Both the position numbers and the translations under genes were made by a program. The notes below the pieces were generated by a model that was not told the DNA's origin, did not search any database, and saw only the letters and a program-made list of their open reading frames with translations. Positions 39,224 to 48,264 of a stretch of 64,000 nt of DNA are shown here, in pieces. Position 1 is the first letter of the stretch. Each line of letters begins with the position of its first letter. The stretch is taken from contig NZ_JAIQDG010000019.1 in NCBI RefSeq assembly GCF_020037125.1, forward strand, positions 62,001 through 126,000, in the 5' to 3' direction. The stretch comes from Myxococcus sp. RHSTA-1-4 (GTDB lineage Bacteria; Myxococcota; Myxococcia; Myxococcales; Myxococcaceae).

Positions 39224-39802
39224 GGAACGGAAGCTCCATTCCGCGCGTGGCGGCCCGGAGGAGCTGACACAGCGGAGAGGCGGGGCCCATGAGGGGTGAT
39301 CGACTGGCAGGCCCGGTGGAATGGAAGTTCCATTCCGCGCATGGCGGCCCGGGGCTGGCGTAGCGGAGAGGCCGGGTCCATGAGAGGTGAATGCCCGGCG
39401 GGCGGCGCGGAACCGAGGCTCCATTCCATGCATGGCAGCCCGGGAGCTGGCACGGCGTGGAGGCTGGGTCCATGCGAGGTGAGTGCCCGGCGGGCGGCGC
39501 GGAACCGAGGCTCCATTCCATGCATGGCAGCCCGGGAGCTGGCACGGCGGGGAGGCTGGGTCCATGAGAGGTGAGTGCCTGGCGGGCGGCGGGGAACCGA
39601 GGCTCCATTCCACGCATGGCAGCCCGGGAGCTGGCACGGCGGGGAGGCTGGGTCCATGAGAGGTGAGTGCCTGGCGGACGGCGCGGAACCGAAGCTCCAT
39701 TCCAGAACTGGGCGACTCGGGGGCTGAACATGCCGACGGGGGGAGGCAGGGCCGATGAGCGGAGAAGTCCTGGTGGGCCACGCGGAACGGAAGCTCCATT
39801 CC
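39224..39802. repeat. Seven-unit tandem array, about 92 bp per unit, palindromic 19-bp core
   Basis: Cores at 39224, 39318, 39409, 39501, 39593, 39685 and 39784 (each 19 bp; spacing 94, 91, 92, 92, 92, 99). The core is GGAACSGARGCTCCATTCC; the second unit, GGAATGGAAGTTCCATTCC, is a perfect odd palindrome. Between cores the DNA is also conserved (CATGGCAGCCCGGGAGCTGG, then GGAGGCTGGGTCCATGAGAG), strongest in units 3 to 6. The period is not a multiple of three and no frame is kept, so it is non-coding. The conserved inter-core DNA rules out a CRISPR. The array lies upstream of the TetR gene and fills the gap 39094-39830. Confidence 0.9.
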
Positions 39803-39994
39803 GGGCATGGGCGGCCCGGGGACAGGAGCCGGGGCTTCGCGGCTCCTCAATCTCCGGGCATTCGAACCTGCCCGAGTTGCCGTTGCTGCGACCGTGTGGC
39901 CGAGGCGGCTCCGCGACAGGGCGCATCCGCGTCTTGAATCAGTACGAGCCACCGAGCGGAGTCCGCCCTTGCGCGTCAGGAACCGTCCCTCGGC

Positions 39995-40270
39995 TCAGGA
40001 TGTTGCCGTCCTGGACACACGACTGCAGGACCACACAAAGAACGCGTCTCCGGGCTGTGTCCTCTGCTGAAGGTACGCACGCCTCCAGAACTCCGGCGTC
40101 GTCGCAGACGAATCGGTGGGGAGAGCGGCCCTGTAGAACCGGTGCTCGATGATGAGAGGACCTTCGCTCTCGGCGCAGGAACCGAGGGAGCTCGGGGTCC
40201 GAGATGCGCGCACCCTCGATGCGCCATCCGTCCGTGTACCTGCTCCTCGCGGTTGGCCGGACTGATCTGC
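39995..40270 (-). pseudogene. Frameshifted remnant of an unknown gene
   Basis: On the minus strand, one frame (about 40270-40170) reads RYTDGWRIEGARISDPELPR and then the protein-like sequence continues in another frame as GPLIIEHRFYRAALPTDSSA, TPEFWRRAYLQQRTQPGDAF, FVWSCSRV to a stop at 39995. The join is consistent with a one-base shift near 40165. No family recognised. The DNA around it (40271-40494) holds further scraps without a supportable gene. Confidence 0.4.
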
Positions 40271-40494
40271 CCCCGCTCCTCACGGCCGCCCGCTGAGCCA
40301 GTCCATCCTGGAAGCCACCAAGGCCCGCCTCGCCGCCGCCGCGGGCTTCACCTGCCTGGGGCTGCTGGGCCCATGTAGCCACCTCAGCCACTTCGTGCAC
40401 TGCGGCGGCTCGAAGCATGACCGTCCTCGTGCACACCTTCGAAGTCAACAGGTCCCTGCGCTGAGCGGACCGCCCCGGAGCGCGAAGAGGACGG

Positions 40495-40785
40495 CTACAC
40501 CCGCGCCTCGTCGTGGTGGGGCCGCCCCTCCAGGAAGAGCTCGTCCTCGTAGCACCACACCCAGTCCTCGCCCGGCTCGAAGGACTGGACGACGGGATGG
40601 TGCGTGTGCCGGAAGTGCTTCGTCGCGTGCTTGTTCCGCGACGAGTCGCAGCACCCCACGTGGCCGCACGTCAGGCAGCGCCGCAGGTGCACCCACTCAT
40701 CCCCCATGGCGAGGCACTCCTCGCAGCCGTCCGTCCTGGGCTCGGGGTTCCCTGCCTGCTCCACGTGGTCGCACGCCTCGGCCAT
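40495..40785 (-). CDS. UBP-type zinc finger protein
   Basis: A 96-aa stand-alone ZnF-UBP domain: MAEACDHVEQAG at the start, DGCEECLAMGDEWVHLRRCL, TCGHVGCCDSSRNKHATKHF and HTHHPVVQSFEPGEDWVWCY. All the zinc-binding Cys/His expected for the domain are present (C and H at the N-terminus, CEEC, CLTCGHVGCCD, H..H..H). In eukaryotes the fold binds the free C-terminus of ubiquitin; bacterial versions are common in actinobacteria and myxobacteria with unknown ligand. Start ATG 40785 with GGAGG upstream. Divergent from the MFS gene. Confidence 0.88.
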   Translation of the reverse strand: MAEACDHVEQAGNPEPRTDGCEECLAMGDEWVHLRRCLTCGHVGCCDSSRNKHATKHFRHTHHPVVQSFEPGEDWVWCYEDELFLEGRPHHDEARV

Positions 40786-40971
40786 GGTCCACCTCCACGA
40801 AGGCAAGTGCCTCCTCCACACCGTAGGCATGACGGGAGCGCGCTTCAGTAGGTGAGAGGGCACGAGCAGCCGGGCCCGTGCCGCCACGGTGGCGCGGGAG
40901 AAGTTGTCGCGTCCGCCCCCGGCCATGCCGACCCTGGCGCTGCGCTGGGGCAGGGCCCACGCTTGAGCCAT

Positions 40972-42456
40972 ATGGCCACCACCGTCAGTGCTCCCGCCGC
41001 CTCCGTGGCCTATGCCAGTCCGCGAGGCCGGGGAGTGCTGCTCGCCAGCATCCTCGGCAGCGGCATGGCCTTCCTCGACGGCACCGCCGTCAACGTGGCC
41101 CTGCCCGCCATCGGCCGCGAGCTGGAAACAGGCCTGTCCGGCCTTCAGTGGGCAGTGGACGCGTACCTCCTCACGCTTGGCTCGCTGGTGCTGACGGGAG
41201 GCGCGCTGGGCGACGCCTGGGGACAGCGCCGCGTCTTCCTCCTGGGACTGGTGGCCTTCGCCTTCACCTCCGTGCTGTGCGGCCTGGCGCCGAGTGCCTG
41301 GACGCTCGCCCTCTTCCGCGCCGCGCAGGGAATGGGCGCCGCGTTGCTGGTGCCCGCGAGCCTCGCGCTGCTGCGGACCTCGTTCCCCGAGGCGGACCGC
41401 CAGCGCGCCGTGTCCACCTGGGCCGGACTGTCCGGCGTCACCACCGCCGTGGGTCCGCTGCTCGGCGGATGGCTGGTGGATGCCGTCTCGTGGCGCATCG
41501 TCTTCTTCCTCAACGTGCCGGTGGGCGCGCTCGCCGTGTGGGTTGCCTTGCGCCACGTGCCGGCCTCGGCTCCGAAGGGGGACACGCGCGGGCTCGACCT
41601 CGCGGGCGCGGTGACGGCCGCGCTCGGGCTGGGCGGCGTCATCTACGCGCTCATCGAGGGCCCCGCGCATGGCTGGAATGCTCCCGCCATCCTCGCGGTC
41701 ACCGGAGGCGCCGCGCTTCTGGCCGCCTTCGTCTTCCTGGAGGCCCGCGAGCGCCATCCCATGCTGCCGCTCACGCTCTTCCGCTCCCCCATCTTCTCCG
41801 GCGCCAACCTCACGACGCTCGTCGTGTACTTCGCGCTCGGCGGCGCCACCTTCCTCGTGGTGCTCGCGCTTCAGCAGCAGCTTGGATACTCCGCGCTCGG
41901 AGCCGGGGCCGCGCTCCTGCCCATCACCCTGTTGCTGCTCCTGCTGTCCCCCGCCGTGGGCCGGCTCGCGGGGCGCATCGGCGCGCGTCCACTGATGACG
42001 GCGGGGCCGCTGCTGGCGGGTGTCGGGCTGGCGCTCCTCACGCGCCTGCAGCGGGACGGAGACTACGTGGGCACCGTGCTGCCCGGCGTCACCGTGCTTG
42101 GACTGGGACTGGCCCTCACCGTGGGTCCGCTGACCGCCGTGGTGCTCGGCGCGGTGGAGGACCCTTACGCGGGCATCGCCTCGGGCGTGAACAACGCCGT
42201 GGCCCGCATCGCGGGCCTGCTGGCGGTGGCGCTCCTGCCGCTGCTGGGCGGACTGGCCGGAGACTCCGGCGCGGACTTCCTCGCCGGCACGCGCCGCGCG
42301 CTCTGGGTGTCCGCGGGGCTGTGCGCCGTGGGTGCCCTGTGCTCGCTGCTCACCATTCCGCGCGAGGCCGGACGCGCCCGGCAAGCCCCCCCGCCGAAGG
42401 GCTCACGACGCGGGACGGTCCGGATGCTCTCACGGCCTCGGGAGCAGGGCGCATAG
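40972..42456 (+). CDS. MFS drug exporter, DHA2 (EmrB/QacA) family
   Basis: A 494-aa major facilitator with 14 predicted helices. Motifs: DGTAVNVALPAIGREL (DHA2 D1 region of helix 1), GALGDAWGQRRVFLLGLVAF (motif A), RAAQGMGAALLVPASLALL (motif B-like) and GPLLGGWLVDAVSWRIVFFL with NVPVGAL (motif C). It exports drugs or metabolites by proton antiport. Start ATG 40972. A UBP zinc-finger gene is divergent from it. The end overlaps a small convergent gene by 27 bp. Confidence 0.92.
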   Translation: MATTVSAPAASVAYASPRGRGVLLASILGSGMAFLDGTAVNVALPAIGRELETGLSGLQWAVDAYLLTLGSLVLTGGALGDAWGQRRVFLLGLVAFAFTSVLCGLAPSAWTLALFRAAQGMGAALLVPASLALLRTSFPEADRQRAVSTWAGLSGVTTAVGPLLGGWLVDAVSWRIVFFLNVPVGALAVWVALRHVPASAPKGDTRGLDLAGAVTAALGLGGVIYALIEGPAHGWNAPAILAVTGGAALLAAFVFLEARERHPMLPLTLFRSPIFSGANLTTLVVYFALGGATFLVVLALQQQLGYSALGAGAALLPITLLLLLLSPAVGRLAGRIGARPLMTAGPLLAGVGLALLTRLQRDGDYVGTVLPGVTVLGLGLALTVGPLTAVVLGAVEDPYAGIASGVNNAVARIAGLLAVALLPLLGGLAGDSGADFLAGTRRALWVSAGLCAVGALCSLLTIPREAGRARQAPPPKGSRRGTVRMLSRPREQGA

Positions 42457-42597
42457 GTGTCGACCGGCTTCAGGCCCCGGCCTCACGGCCACGACAACCG
42501 GTGACACCTCCTCCTGCCCGCCAGCCACCAGGGGCATCGCGAGGAAGAGCAACCCCAGGACGAGGCAGGAGCGCGCGGCGCGGGACAGCGGGGACAT
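42430..42597 (-). CDS. Small secreted peptide (55 aa)
   Basis: ATG 42597 with GGAGG 5 bases upstream. The product begins MSPLSRAARSCLVLGLLFLA, a full signal peptide ending around MPLVAGGQ, leaving a mature peptide of about 28 residues (EEVSPVVVAV, RPGPEAGRHLCALLPRP). One mature Cys. No family recognised. It overlaps the 3' end of the MFS gene by 27 bp in convergent orientation. Confidence 0.5.
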   Translation of the reverse strand: MSPLSRAARSCLVLGLLFLAMPLVAGGQEEVSPVVVAVRPGPEAGRHLCALLPRP

Positions 42598-42687
42598 GGG
42601 ACCTCCGGCGGGCGAGGGAGAGACGCCGCTCGGATGTCCGGAGGACTTCCGCGTCGCGCGACGTCCCGCGCGCTCCGGCCCATCCAT

Positions 42688-42927
42688 TCAGCGGTGGCGC
42701 TCGTCCTTGTCACTCAGCGGGGGCGACTTCCGCGCGGGCTCGGTGCCCTCCTGGGCGCCATAGCCGCCAATCCCCTTCTGATGGATGCGGTCCTCGCCCG
42801 TGTCCTCGTCCGTCACGTCACGGCGCTCGCCCCCCTCCTGGTGCCGGGCCTCGCGCCGGAGCTCCTCGGCGCTCTTCGTGTCCGTCCGCTCGTCGCTCTT
42901 CCCCGGCTTGCCCTTGTTCTCGGCCAT
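42688..42927 (-). CDS. Small hydrophilic protein (79 aa)
   Basis: Starts MAENKGKPGKSDERTDTKSA with GAAGGA upstream of the ATG at 42927. Over half of the residues are charged (ELRREARHQEGGERRDVTDE), with no hydrophobic core, which predicts an intrinsically disordered protein resembling small stress-associated or KGG-like proteins. No named family. Stands alone between the secreted peptide gene and the GNAT gene, same strand. Confidence 0.55.
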   Translation of the reverse strand: MAENKGKPGKSDERTDTKSAEELRREARHQEGGERRDVTDEDTGEDRIHQKGIGGYGAQEGTEPARKSPPLSDKDERHR

Positions 42928-43029
42928 CGTCCTTCTTCCTGGGGGCAAAGGTCCGAACGCGTCGTGTATCGGACAAGGCACCGGCCGGCGCTCCACTGCC
43001 CGCCCCCTGCGCCGGGAGGCGGACCGGAG

Positions 43030-43503
43030 TCAGGCCCGGTCCACCTTCCACTCCAGGGCGGAGGGCTCTGGCGCGAAGCCCACCTTCTCGTAGAGCGGCC
43101 GGCCGTCTTCCGAGGCATGCAGCCACAGCTTCCCCATGCCCGCCTCGCGAGCGAAGGCCATCAACTCCGCGAGCAGCGCCCGTGCGAGCCCCTGTCCCCG
43201 CCAGGCGGGCGCCGTGTACATGTTGAGGACGTAGCCCTCCAGGCCGCTCAGGTGGTTCGCCGCCGGAGGTCGCTCGAAGGGAACCAGGCCGCTGCACGCC
43301 ACCGCCTCGCCCCGCGCGTAGGCGAGCCACACATGGAACCGTCCTTCCGGCAACGCCGTCAGCAGGTGCCGCCGCGCGGACTCCTCCCACTGCGCCGCGT
43401 TCGCCTCGGTCAGCCCGCCGAACTGACGCATCAGCTCCCGCCGCAACCGGATGACGTCGTCGACATCGTCCACGCCCGCCTTGTGGATGCTCCACGTACC
43501 CAT
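43030..43503 (-). CDS. GNAT family N-acetyltransferase
   Basis: A 157-aa GNAT enzyme. The acetyl-CoA loop is TAPAWRGQGLARALLAELMA (RGQGLA, about residues 102-107), preceded by the strand EGYVLNMY and followed by LWLHASEDGRPLYEKVGF, the typical motif-B ending. An N-terminal RLRRELMRQFGG helix pairs with substrate. Substrate unknown. Start ATG 43503. Separated from the redoxin gene by a hairpin. Confidence 0.9.
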   Translation of the reverse strand: MGTWSIHKAGVDDVDDVIRLRRELMRQFGGLTEANAAQWEESARRHLLTALPEGRFHVWLAYARGEAVACSGLVPFERPPAANHLSGLEGYVLNMYTAPAWRGQGLARALLAELMAFAREAGMGKLWLHASEDGRPLYEKVGFAPEPSALEWKVDRA

Positions 43504-43526
43504 CGTCCCTCCTCGAGAAAGCAGGA

Positions 43527-43555
43527 GGCCCCCGTCCAGTTGCTGGACGAGGGCC
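43527..43555 (-). terminator. Terminator of the redoxin/DsbD unit
   Basis: GGCCCTCGTCCAG pairs with CTGGACGGGGGCC (one mismatch, 3-nt loop); on the minus strand it is followed by TCCTGCTTTCTC. It lies 31 bases after the redoxin stop. Confidence 0.65.
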
Positions 43556-43585
43556 CCGGAACATCATCCCACGCTCCGCGCGGGA

Positions 43586-44170
43586 CTAACTGCTCTTGTA
43601 CTTCACCGAGCAGCCGTACGGCGTGGTGGTGGCGGCCGGCACCGGCTTGCCGGTGAGCAGCGCGTCCACCGCCGTCTTCACGTGGTTGACCTTCTTGTCG
43701 TTCTTCCCGCGCGGGTCGTCGTCGATGGCGCCCGCGTAGCGCACCACGCCCTGCTCGTCGATGACGTACATGTGCGGCGTCGTCTTGGCGCCGTAGGCCT
43801 TGCCCACCGTGCCGGGCGCGTCCTGCAGCACCGGGTAGGTGAAGCCTTCCGCCTTCTTCCAGGCCGCGGACTTCTCCGGCGTGTTGTGCGCCGTGGAGTC
43901 CACCGCCAGCCACACCACCTTCTTCGCGTCGAAGCCCTTGAGGGTGGTGGCCATCGTGTCGGCCTCGTAGTGCCGCTTCACGAAGGGGCACTCGGGGTTG
44001 GTCCACTCGAGGACCACCACCTTGCCCTTGTACTGCGCCAGCGAGTGCTCCTTGCCCGTCTCGTCCTTCAGCGTGAAGGCCGGCGCGGGCTTGCCCACCT
44101 CGGCGTCGGCGAGGGCGGGGGCGCCCACGAACAGCGTGCCGAGCGCGAGGGCGGTGAAGACCTGCTTCAT
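43586..44170 (-). CDS. Secreted redoxin-domain (thioredoxin-like) protein
   Basis: A 194-aa AhpC/TSA-like protein with signal peptide (MKQVFTALALGTLFVGAPAL, cleavage after ALA). The thioredoxin fold is clear: VGKPAPAFTLKDETGKEHSL, KVVVLEWTNPECPFVKRHYE with a single peroxidatic-type Cys (CPF), then the cis-Pro loop in AKTTPHMYVIDEQG. A second Cys occurs near the C-terminus (YGCSVKYKSS). Periplasmic reductase or peroxidase. It lies 34 bp downstream of the DsbD-like gene, in the same direction, and probably receives electrons from it. Confidence 0.88.
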   Translation of the reverse strand: MKQVFTALALGTLFVGAPALADAEVGKPAPAFTLKDETGKEHSLAQYKGKVVVLEWTNPECPFVKRHYEADTMATTLKGFDAKKVVWLAVDSTAHNTPEKSAAWKKAEGFTYPVLQDAPGTVGKAYGAKTTPHMYVIDEQGVVRYAGAIDDDPRGKNDKKVNHVKTAVDALLTGKPVPAATTTPYGCSVKYKSS

Positions 44171-44204
44171 GGCATTCCTCCTGGGGTTCGACTGCATCCG
44201 CGGC

Positions 44205-46520
44205 TCAAGGCCGCATGGGTCCGGCGGCACAGAGGATGCTCGAGCCGTCCTTGCGTCGCGCGGGCGAGCACTCCGCCGCGCGCTTCACCGCGTTCACCAC
44301 CGTTTCCGCGGTGAGCAACTCGGGCAGCACCTCCGGCTTCTCCGGGGCGCCGGGGCTCAGCACCAGGTACATGGGCACGCCCGCGCGGCCATGCTCGGCC
44401 AGCTTGGCGGTGATGCGCGCGTCGCGGCGCGTCCAGTCCGCCACGAAGAAGGCGACGTGGTTCTCGGCGAAGGCGGCCCGCACCTCCTCGCGAGCCAGCA
44501 CGGTGCGCTCGTTGAACTTGCAGGTGAGGCACCAGTCCGCCGTGAAGTCGATGAACACCGGCTGACCGGCCGCCAGCGCCGCGTCCACCGCCGCCGCGTC
44601 CCACGGCTGCGCCTGCGCCACCGTGGACGCCCGCGCCGTGGGGGCCGCCGCCTCGTCGAAGCGCAGCGCCACCCCGCCCGTGGCCACCAGCACCAGCACC
44701 GCCACCGCCGCGGTGCCCAGCCGGCGCCCGCCGTCCTGCGCCTGGGACTGGCCATACAGCCACGCGCCCAGCCCCACCGCGACGAGGAAGGCCAGAAGCC
44801 GCGCCATGCCGTCCACGCCGGCCAGCCCGCCCATCACCCACACCAGCCACACCGTGGTGCCCAGCAGCGCGAAGCCCAGCACCTGCTTGAAGCGCTCCAT
44901 CCACGCGCCCGGCTTCGGCAGCTTCTTCGCCAGCCCCGGCACCAGCACCAGCACGCAGAAGGGCAGCGCCAGGCCCAGGCCCAGCGCGACGAAGATGGCC
45001 AGCACCGTGACGGGGCCCGCCGCGAAGGCGAAGCCCACCGCCGTGCCCAGCATCGGCGCCGAGCAGGGCGTGGCCAGCACCACCGCGAGCACACCCTCGC
45101 CCGCGCTGTGCAGCAGCCCGTGGCTCTGGTCCACCTTGCCCGCCAGCGTGGTGCCGTCCAGGCCCACGTTGAAGACACCGAAGAGGTTGAGCGCGAAGGC
45201 CACCAGCACCGCGCTCACCGCCGCGACGAAGAGCGGCTCCTGGAACTGGAAGCCCCAGCCCACGCTGGCCCCGCCCGCGCGCACCGCGAGCACCGCGCCC
45301 GCCAGCAGGAGCAGGCTGCCGATGATGCCGCCCGCGTACGCCGCGGCGTGCGCGCCCACGCGGCCGTGCTCCTGCTGCACCATGCGCGTGAAGCCGTACG
45401 CCTTCAGCGCCAGCACGGGGAACACGCACGGCATCAGGTTGAGCAGCGCGCCCCCGAGGAACGCGAACAGCAGCGCCAGGCCCAGGCCCACGGGCGACTC
45501 CGCGGGGACGGCGGACGGGGGCACCGCCGCGGCCACCGGCTTCACCGCCGCGATGCTGTCCTTCACCGACGGCATCTTCGCCGCCACGGGCTTCCCGGCC
45601 CCGGCGGCGGCCACCATGGGCGCCAGCGGCACGTCCACCGCCAGGGGCTGGTAGCCCGAGGCCTTCGTGCCCAGGCGCAGCACGCCGGTGAGGCGCGGCG
45701 CGGCCCCCGGCACGTCCGGCTCCGCCGTGCCCTTCAGCGTGAAGCGGCCCGGGCCCGCCGAGGCGAGCGTCACCCGCTCCACACCGGAGATGCGCTCGGC
45801 GGTGAAGAAGTCATCCTCCAGCGCGGGCAGCGGCGCGCCGCCGGGGCCCGTCACGGTGAGGGTGCCGGTGAACTCCTGGCCCGCGGTGAGCTGCTGCGTG
45901 TCCAGCGCGAGCTTCACCGTGTGGCCGGTGTCCGCCACCGGGCGGGGCACCTTCGCGTGGGACGCGTCGAAGGCGCTCGCGGCGTCCGCGTCCAGCACCG
46001 TCTCGGGGCCCAGCGGCACATTCCGGGTGAGCATCAGCTCGGCGGGGATGCAGTGCACCTCGCACACCAGCGCCTCCACCGCGGCGGAGAGCTGCAGCGC
46101 GCCGGTGGCGTTCTCCGCGGCGCGCGCCTGGGCGAAGAGGAGCACCTCGCCGTCATAACCGTGGGTGACGATGAAGCCGTCCGGCGTGCGGAAGGTGTGC
46201 GGGAAGGGCCACTGCAGCGGCCCCACGGTGGAGCCCGGCGTGTCCCAGGCGATTTCCGTCTCCAGGCCGGAGTCGCCGGGGTTCTTCCAGTAGATGTGCC
46301 AGCCCGGGTCCATCCGGAAGCGGACGCCCACGCGGAACGGGTCGCCCGGCTTCACCTGGGTGGCGTCCACGAGCAGCGCCGCCTCCACGCGAGGGTCGCC
46401 CTCATCGGGCGCGCTCGAGCCCACCGCGGTCGAGGGCAGCTCCGCCCACGCCACCGCGGCCAGCAGGAACACGCCGACACCGCCCACCGCTCCGAGCCTC
46501 TTCCGCTGCTGACGCTTCAT
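44205..46520 (-). CDS. Thiol:disulfide interchange protein DsbD-like
   Basis: A 771-aa protein with signal peptide (MKRQQRKRLGAVGGVGVFLL), an N-terminal DsbC-binding-like beta domain (DPGWHIYWKNPGDSGLETEI; CEVHCIPAELML, the Cys pair of the alpha domain), a Pro/Ala linker, an eight-helix membrane core starting LLFAFLGGALLNLMPCVFPV (Cys) and with VVLATPCSAPMLGTAVGF (second Cys), and a C-terminal thioredoxin domain with FTADWCLTCKFNE (CLTC). It moves reducing power from cytoplasmic thioredoxin to periplasmic partners such as the adjacent redoxin. Full-length and complete. Confidence 0.93.
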   Translation of the reverse strand: MKRQQRKRLGAVGGVGVFLLAAVAWAELPSTAVGSSAPDEGDPRVEAALLVDATQVKPGDPFRVGVRFRMDPGWHIYWKNPGDSGLETEIAWDTPGSTVGPLQWPFPHTFRTPDGFIVTHGYDGEVLLFAQARAAENATGALQLSAAVEALVCEVHCIPAELMLTRNVPLGPETVLDADAASAFDASHAKVPRPVADTGHTVKLALDTQQLTAGQEFTGTLTVTGPGGAPLPALEDDFFTAERISGVERVTLASAGPGRFTLKGTAEPDVPGAAPRLTGVLRLGTKASGYQPLAVDVPLAPMVAAAGAGKPVAAKMPSVKDSIAAVKPVAAAVPPSAVPAESPVGLGLALLFAFLGGALLNLMPCVFPVLALKAYGFTRMVQQEHGRVGAHAAAYAGGIIGSLLLLAGAVLAVRAGGASVGWGFQFQEPLFVAAVSAVLVAFALNLFGVFNVGLDGTTLAGKVDQSHGLLHSAGEGVLAVVLATPCSAPMLGTAVGFAFAAGPVTVLAIFVALGLGLALPFCVLVLVPGLAKKLPKPGAWMERFKQVLGFALLGTTVWLVWVMGGLAGVDGMARLLAFLVAVGLGAWLYGQSQAQDGGRRLGTAAVAVLVLVATGGVALRFDEAAAPTARASTVAQAQPWDAAAVDAALAAGQPVFIDFTADWCLTCKFNERTVLAREEVRAAFAENHVAFFVADWTRRDARITAKLAEHGRAGVPMYLVLSPGAPEKPEVLPELLTAETVVNAVKRAAECSPARRKDGSSILCAAGPMRP

Positions 46521-46710
46521 GCGCCTCCCGTTAACCCACCCCGGGCCGGCCCGCCAGCGACGGACGGGGGTCTCCGACACCCATCAACCCTCCAGGCGGG
46601 CGGGCATTCCCCGCCGCCGGGCCGGCTGCTGTCTTCCCTACGTCACGGAAGTCCAGGAGGTTACGGGAAGCCGGGCTGCTGGGGCGAGGAGGGCAGACGG
46701 GCGGGCGGCG

Positions 46711-47961
46711 CTAGTCCTCGGTCTTCCAGGGCACCAGCGCGGGGGCGGCGGGGCCCACGCGGCTCATGGTGATACGGGAAACCTCGGAGTGGGCGCGGCG
46801 CATCAGCAGCGCGGGGTGCTGCTGGTTGGCGCGGCGCTCCATGAGGCGGCGCAGGTCGGCCAGCCGCTCCACGTGGCGCTGCGGAGGCACCTCGGGCGCG
46901 CCGAGCCGGGCGAGCCTGTAGAGCGCCATGTCGGCGGACTCCAGCGCCCGCTCGGCCGACTCCTGGTGACGGCGGCCCAGGGCCTTCCATGCCGCGGCCT
47001 CGGCGGCCACCAGCTCCAGCTCCGCGGACACGGCGCGCACGTAGCGGCCCTGGTCGCTGTCGGGGAGGATGCGCGTCACCGGCACGGTGATGCGGCGTGT
47101 GTCACCATTCTCCGTGTACGAGGCGGACACGCCCAGGTTCCACTCGGCCGAGCCCAGCAGGCCGGAGAAGAGGACGCGGCGGGGGAAGGCCTGGGACACG
47201 GCGCCGAGCGACGCGCTCATGGCGTCACCCTCCACGCGCGCGGGGTAGCGGTGGCGGCAGCGCAGGTCGGCGAAGCCCGAGGGCAGCACGTGGACGCGCG
47301 CGTCGGACACCACCTCGCCGAACAGCTCCGCGCCGAGCTGGCCCACGGCCATGGGCAGCCCCTCGGGGTCGTCCACGTGGACGAAGCCGGTGCCGGACGG
47401 ACTGGTGAGGGCCTCGAGGATGTCGGGCAGGTAGTGCCGGCCGAGGCCCAGCGCGTGCAGCATGACGCCGGACTCGGCCACGCGGGCGCCGAGCCTCTTG
47501 AAGTCCGGGAGCTGGGACGGGCCCACCGAGGGCTCGCCGTCGGTGAGCATCAGCACCTGGGGCCGGGCGCCGGGGACGAGGACGCGGCGGGCGGCCTCCG
47601 AGGCGCGCTCGACGGCCTCGTGCAGAGCGGTGCCCTCGCCGGCCTCCAGGCGTGACAGCACCTTGAGGAGCTGGGCCTTGGCGCCAGGCTCCATGGCGCG
47701 CATGGGGAGCACCTGCTCGGGCTCTGCGTCGAAGGTGAGCAGGCCCAGGTAGTCCCGGGGGCTGGCGCGCTCCACGAGGGCCTGGGCGGCCTGGATGGCG
47801 GCCAGCAGGGGCACGCCGCGCATGGACGCGCTGCGGTCCAGGGCGAGGTTGATGGCCACGGGAGTGCGGGGCGCGTCGGCGTCCGCCTCCAGGGTGACGA
47901 GGAGGAGCACCTCACGGCCGTGCTCGGCGTCGCGCTCCACTGCCCAGGCCGTCTGATTCAT
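46711..47961 (-). CDS. VWA domain protein (416 aa)
   Basis: The N-terminus has a VWA domain: INLALDRSASMRGVPLLAAI (MIDAS DRSAS), LTFDAEPEQVLP, AGEGTALHEAVERAS (Thr) and VLMLTDGEPSVGPS (Asp). The rest is strand-rich, then a long helical tail (residues about 310-395). No signal peptide. Similar proteins occur in myxobacteria next to MoxR or kinase genes and may serve as metal-dependent binding scaffolds. Separated from the DsbD gene by 190 bp of the same polarity. Confidence 0.82.
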   Translation of the reverse strand: MNQTAWAVERDAEHGREVLLLVTLEADADAPRTPVAINLALDRSASMRGVPLLAAIQAAQALVERASPRDYLGLLTFDAEPEQVLPMRAMEPGAKAQLLKVLSRLEAGEGTALHEAVERASEAARRVLVPGARPQVLMLTDGEPSVGPSQLPDFKRLGARVAESGVMLHALGLGRHYLPDILEALTSPSGTGFVHVDDPEGLPMAVGQLGAELFGEVVSDARVHVLPSGFADLRCRHRYPARVEGDAMSASLGAVSQAFPRRVLFSGLLGSAEWNLGVSASYTENGDTRRITVPVTRILPDSDQGRYVRAVSAELELVAAEAAAWKALGRRHQESAERALESADMALYRLARLGAPEVPPQRHVERLADLRRLMERRANQQHPALLMRRAHSEVSRITMSRVGPAAPALVPWKTED

Positions 47962-48264
47962 CCGAACTCCCCCGTGCGCTCACGAGGCATTGTGCCGCGA
48001 ATCTCTCTGCGAGGGATGACGCCCCTCGCCGCCAGAAGTCTCATGGGCCACAACGCCCGGGAGCGGGGGCTCCCACGGGAAGGCTTCAGCGTCAGAGGAT
48101 GTCGGGAGTCGGGCTTTCCGGCAAGGGGCCCGGGTCTGGCGTTCGCGCCCGGGTGCTCACCTTGAAGGGAGCCACCGCTCGGGCTTCATACGCTCGGTCC
48201 TACTCGCCGCACGACGTACGTCTGGAATGCCCCCGCGCATCCATGGGCCGCGGGGGCCCCGCCT
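47962..48264. other. Intergenic region, nothing recognised
   Basis: About 300 bp between the VWA start and a small acidic ORF. Short frames on both strands lack ribosome sites and protein-like composition. It presumably holds the VWA promoter (minus strand). Confidence 0.4.

Noticed and set aside
36958-39657. 899-aa minus-strand protein
   Set aside because: Only the N-terminal TetR part is protein-like; the rest is antisense to the HtrA genes, a typical GC-rich shadow frame.
39224-39802. CRISPR array
   Set aside because: The intervals between cores are conserved in sequence, the core is 19 bp and near-palindromic, and no cas gene is near.
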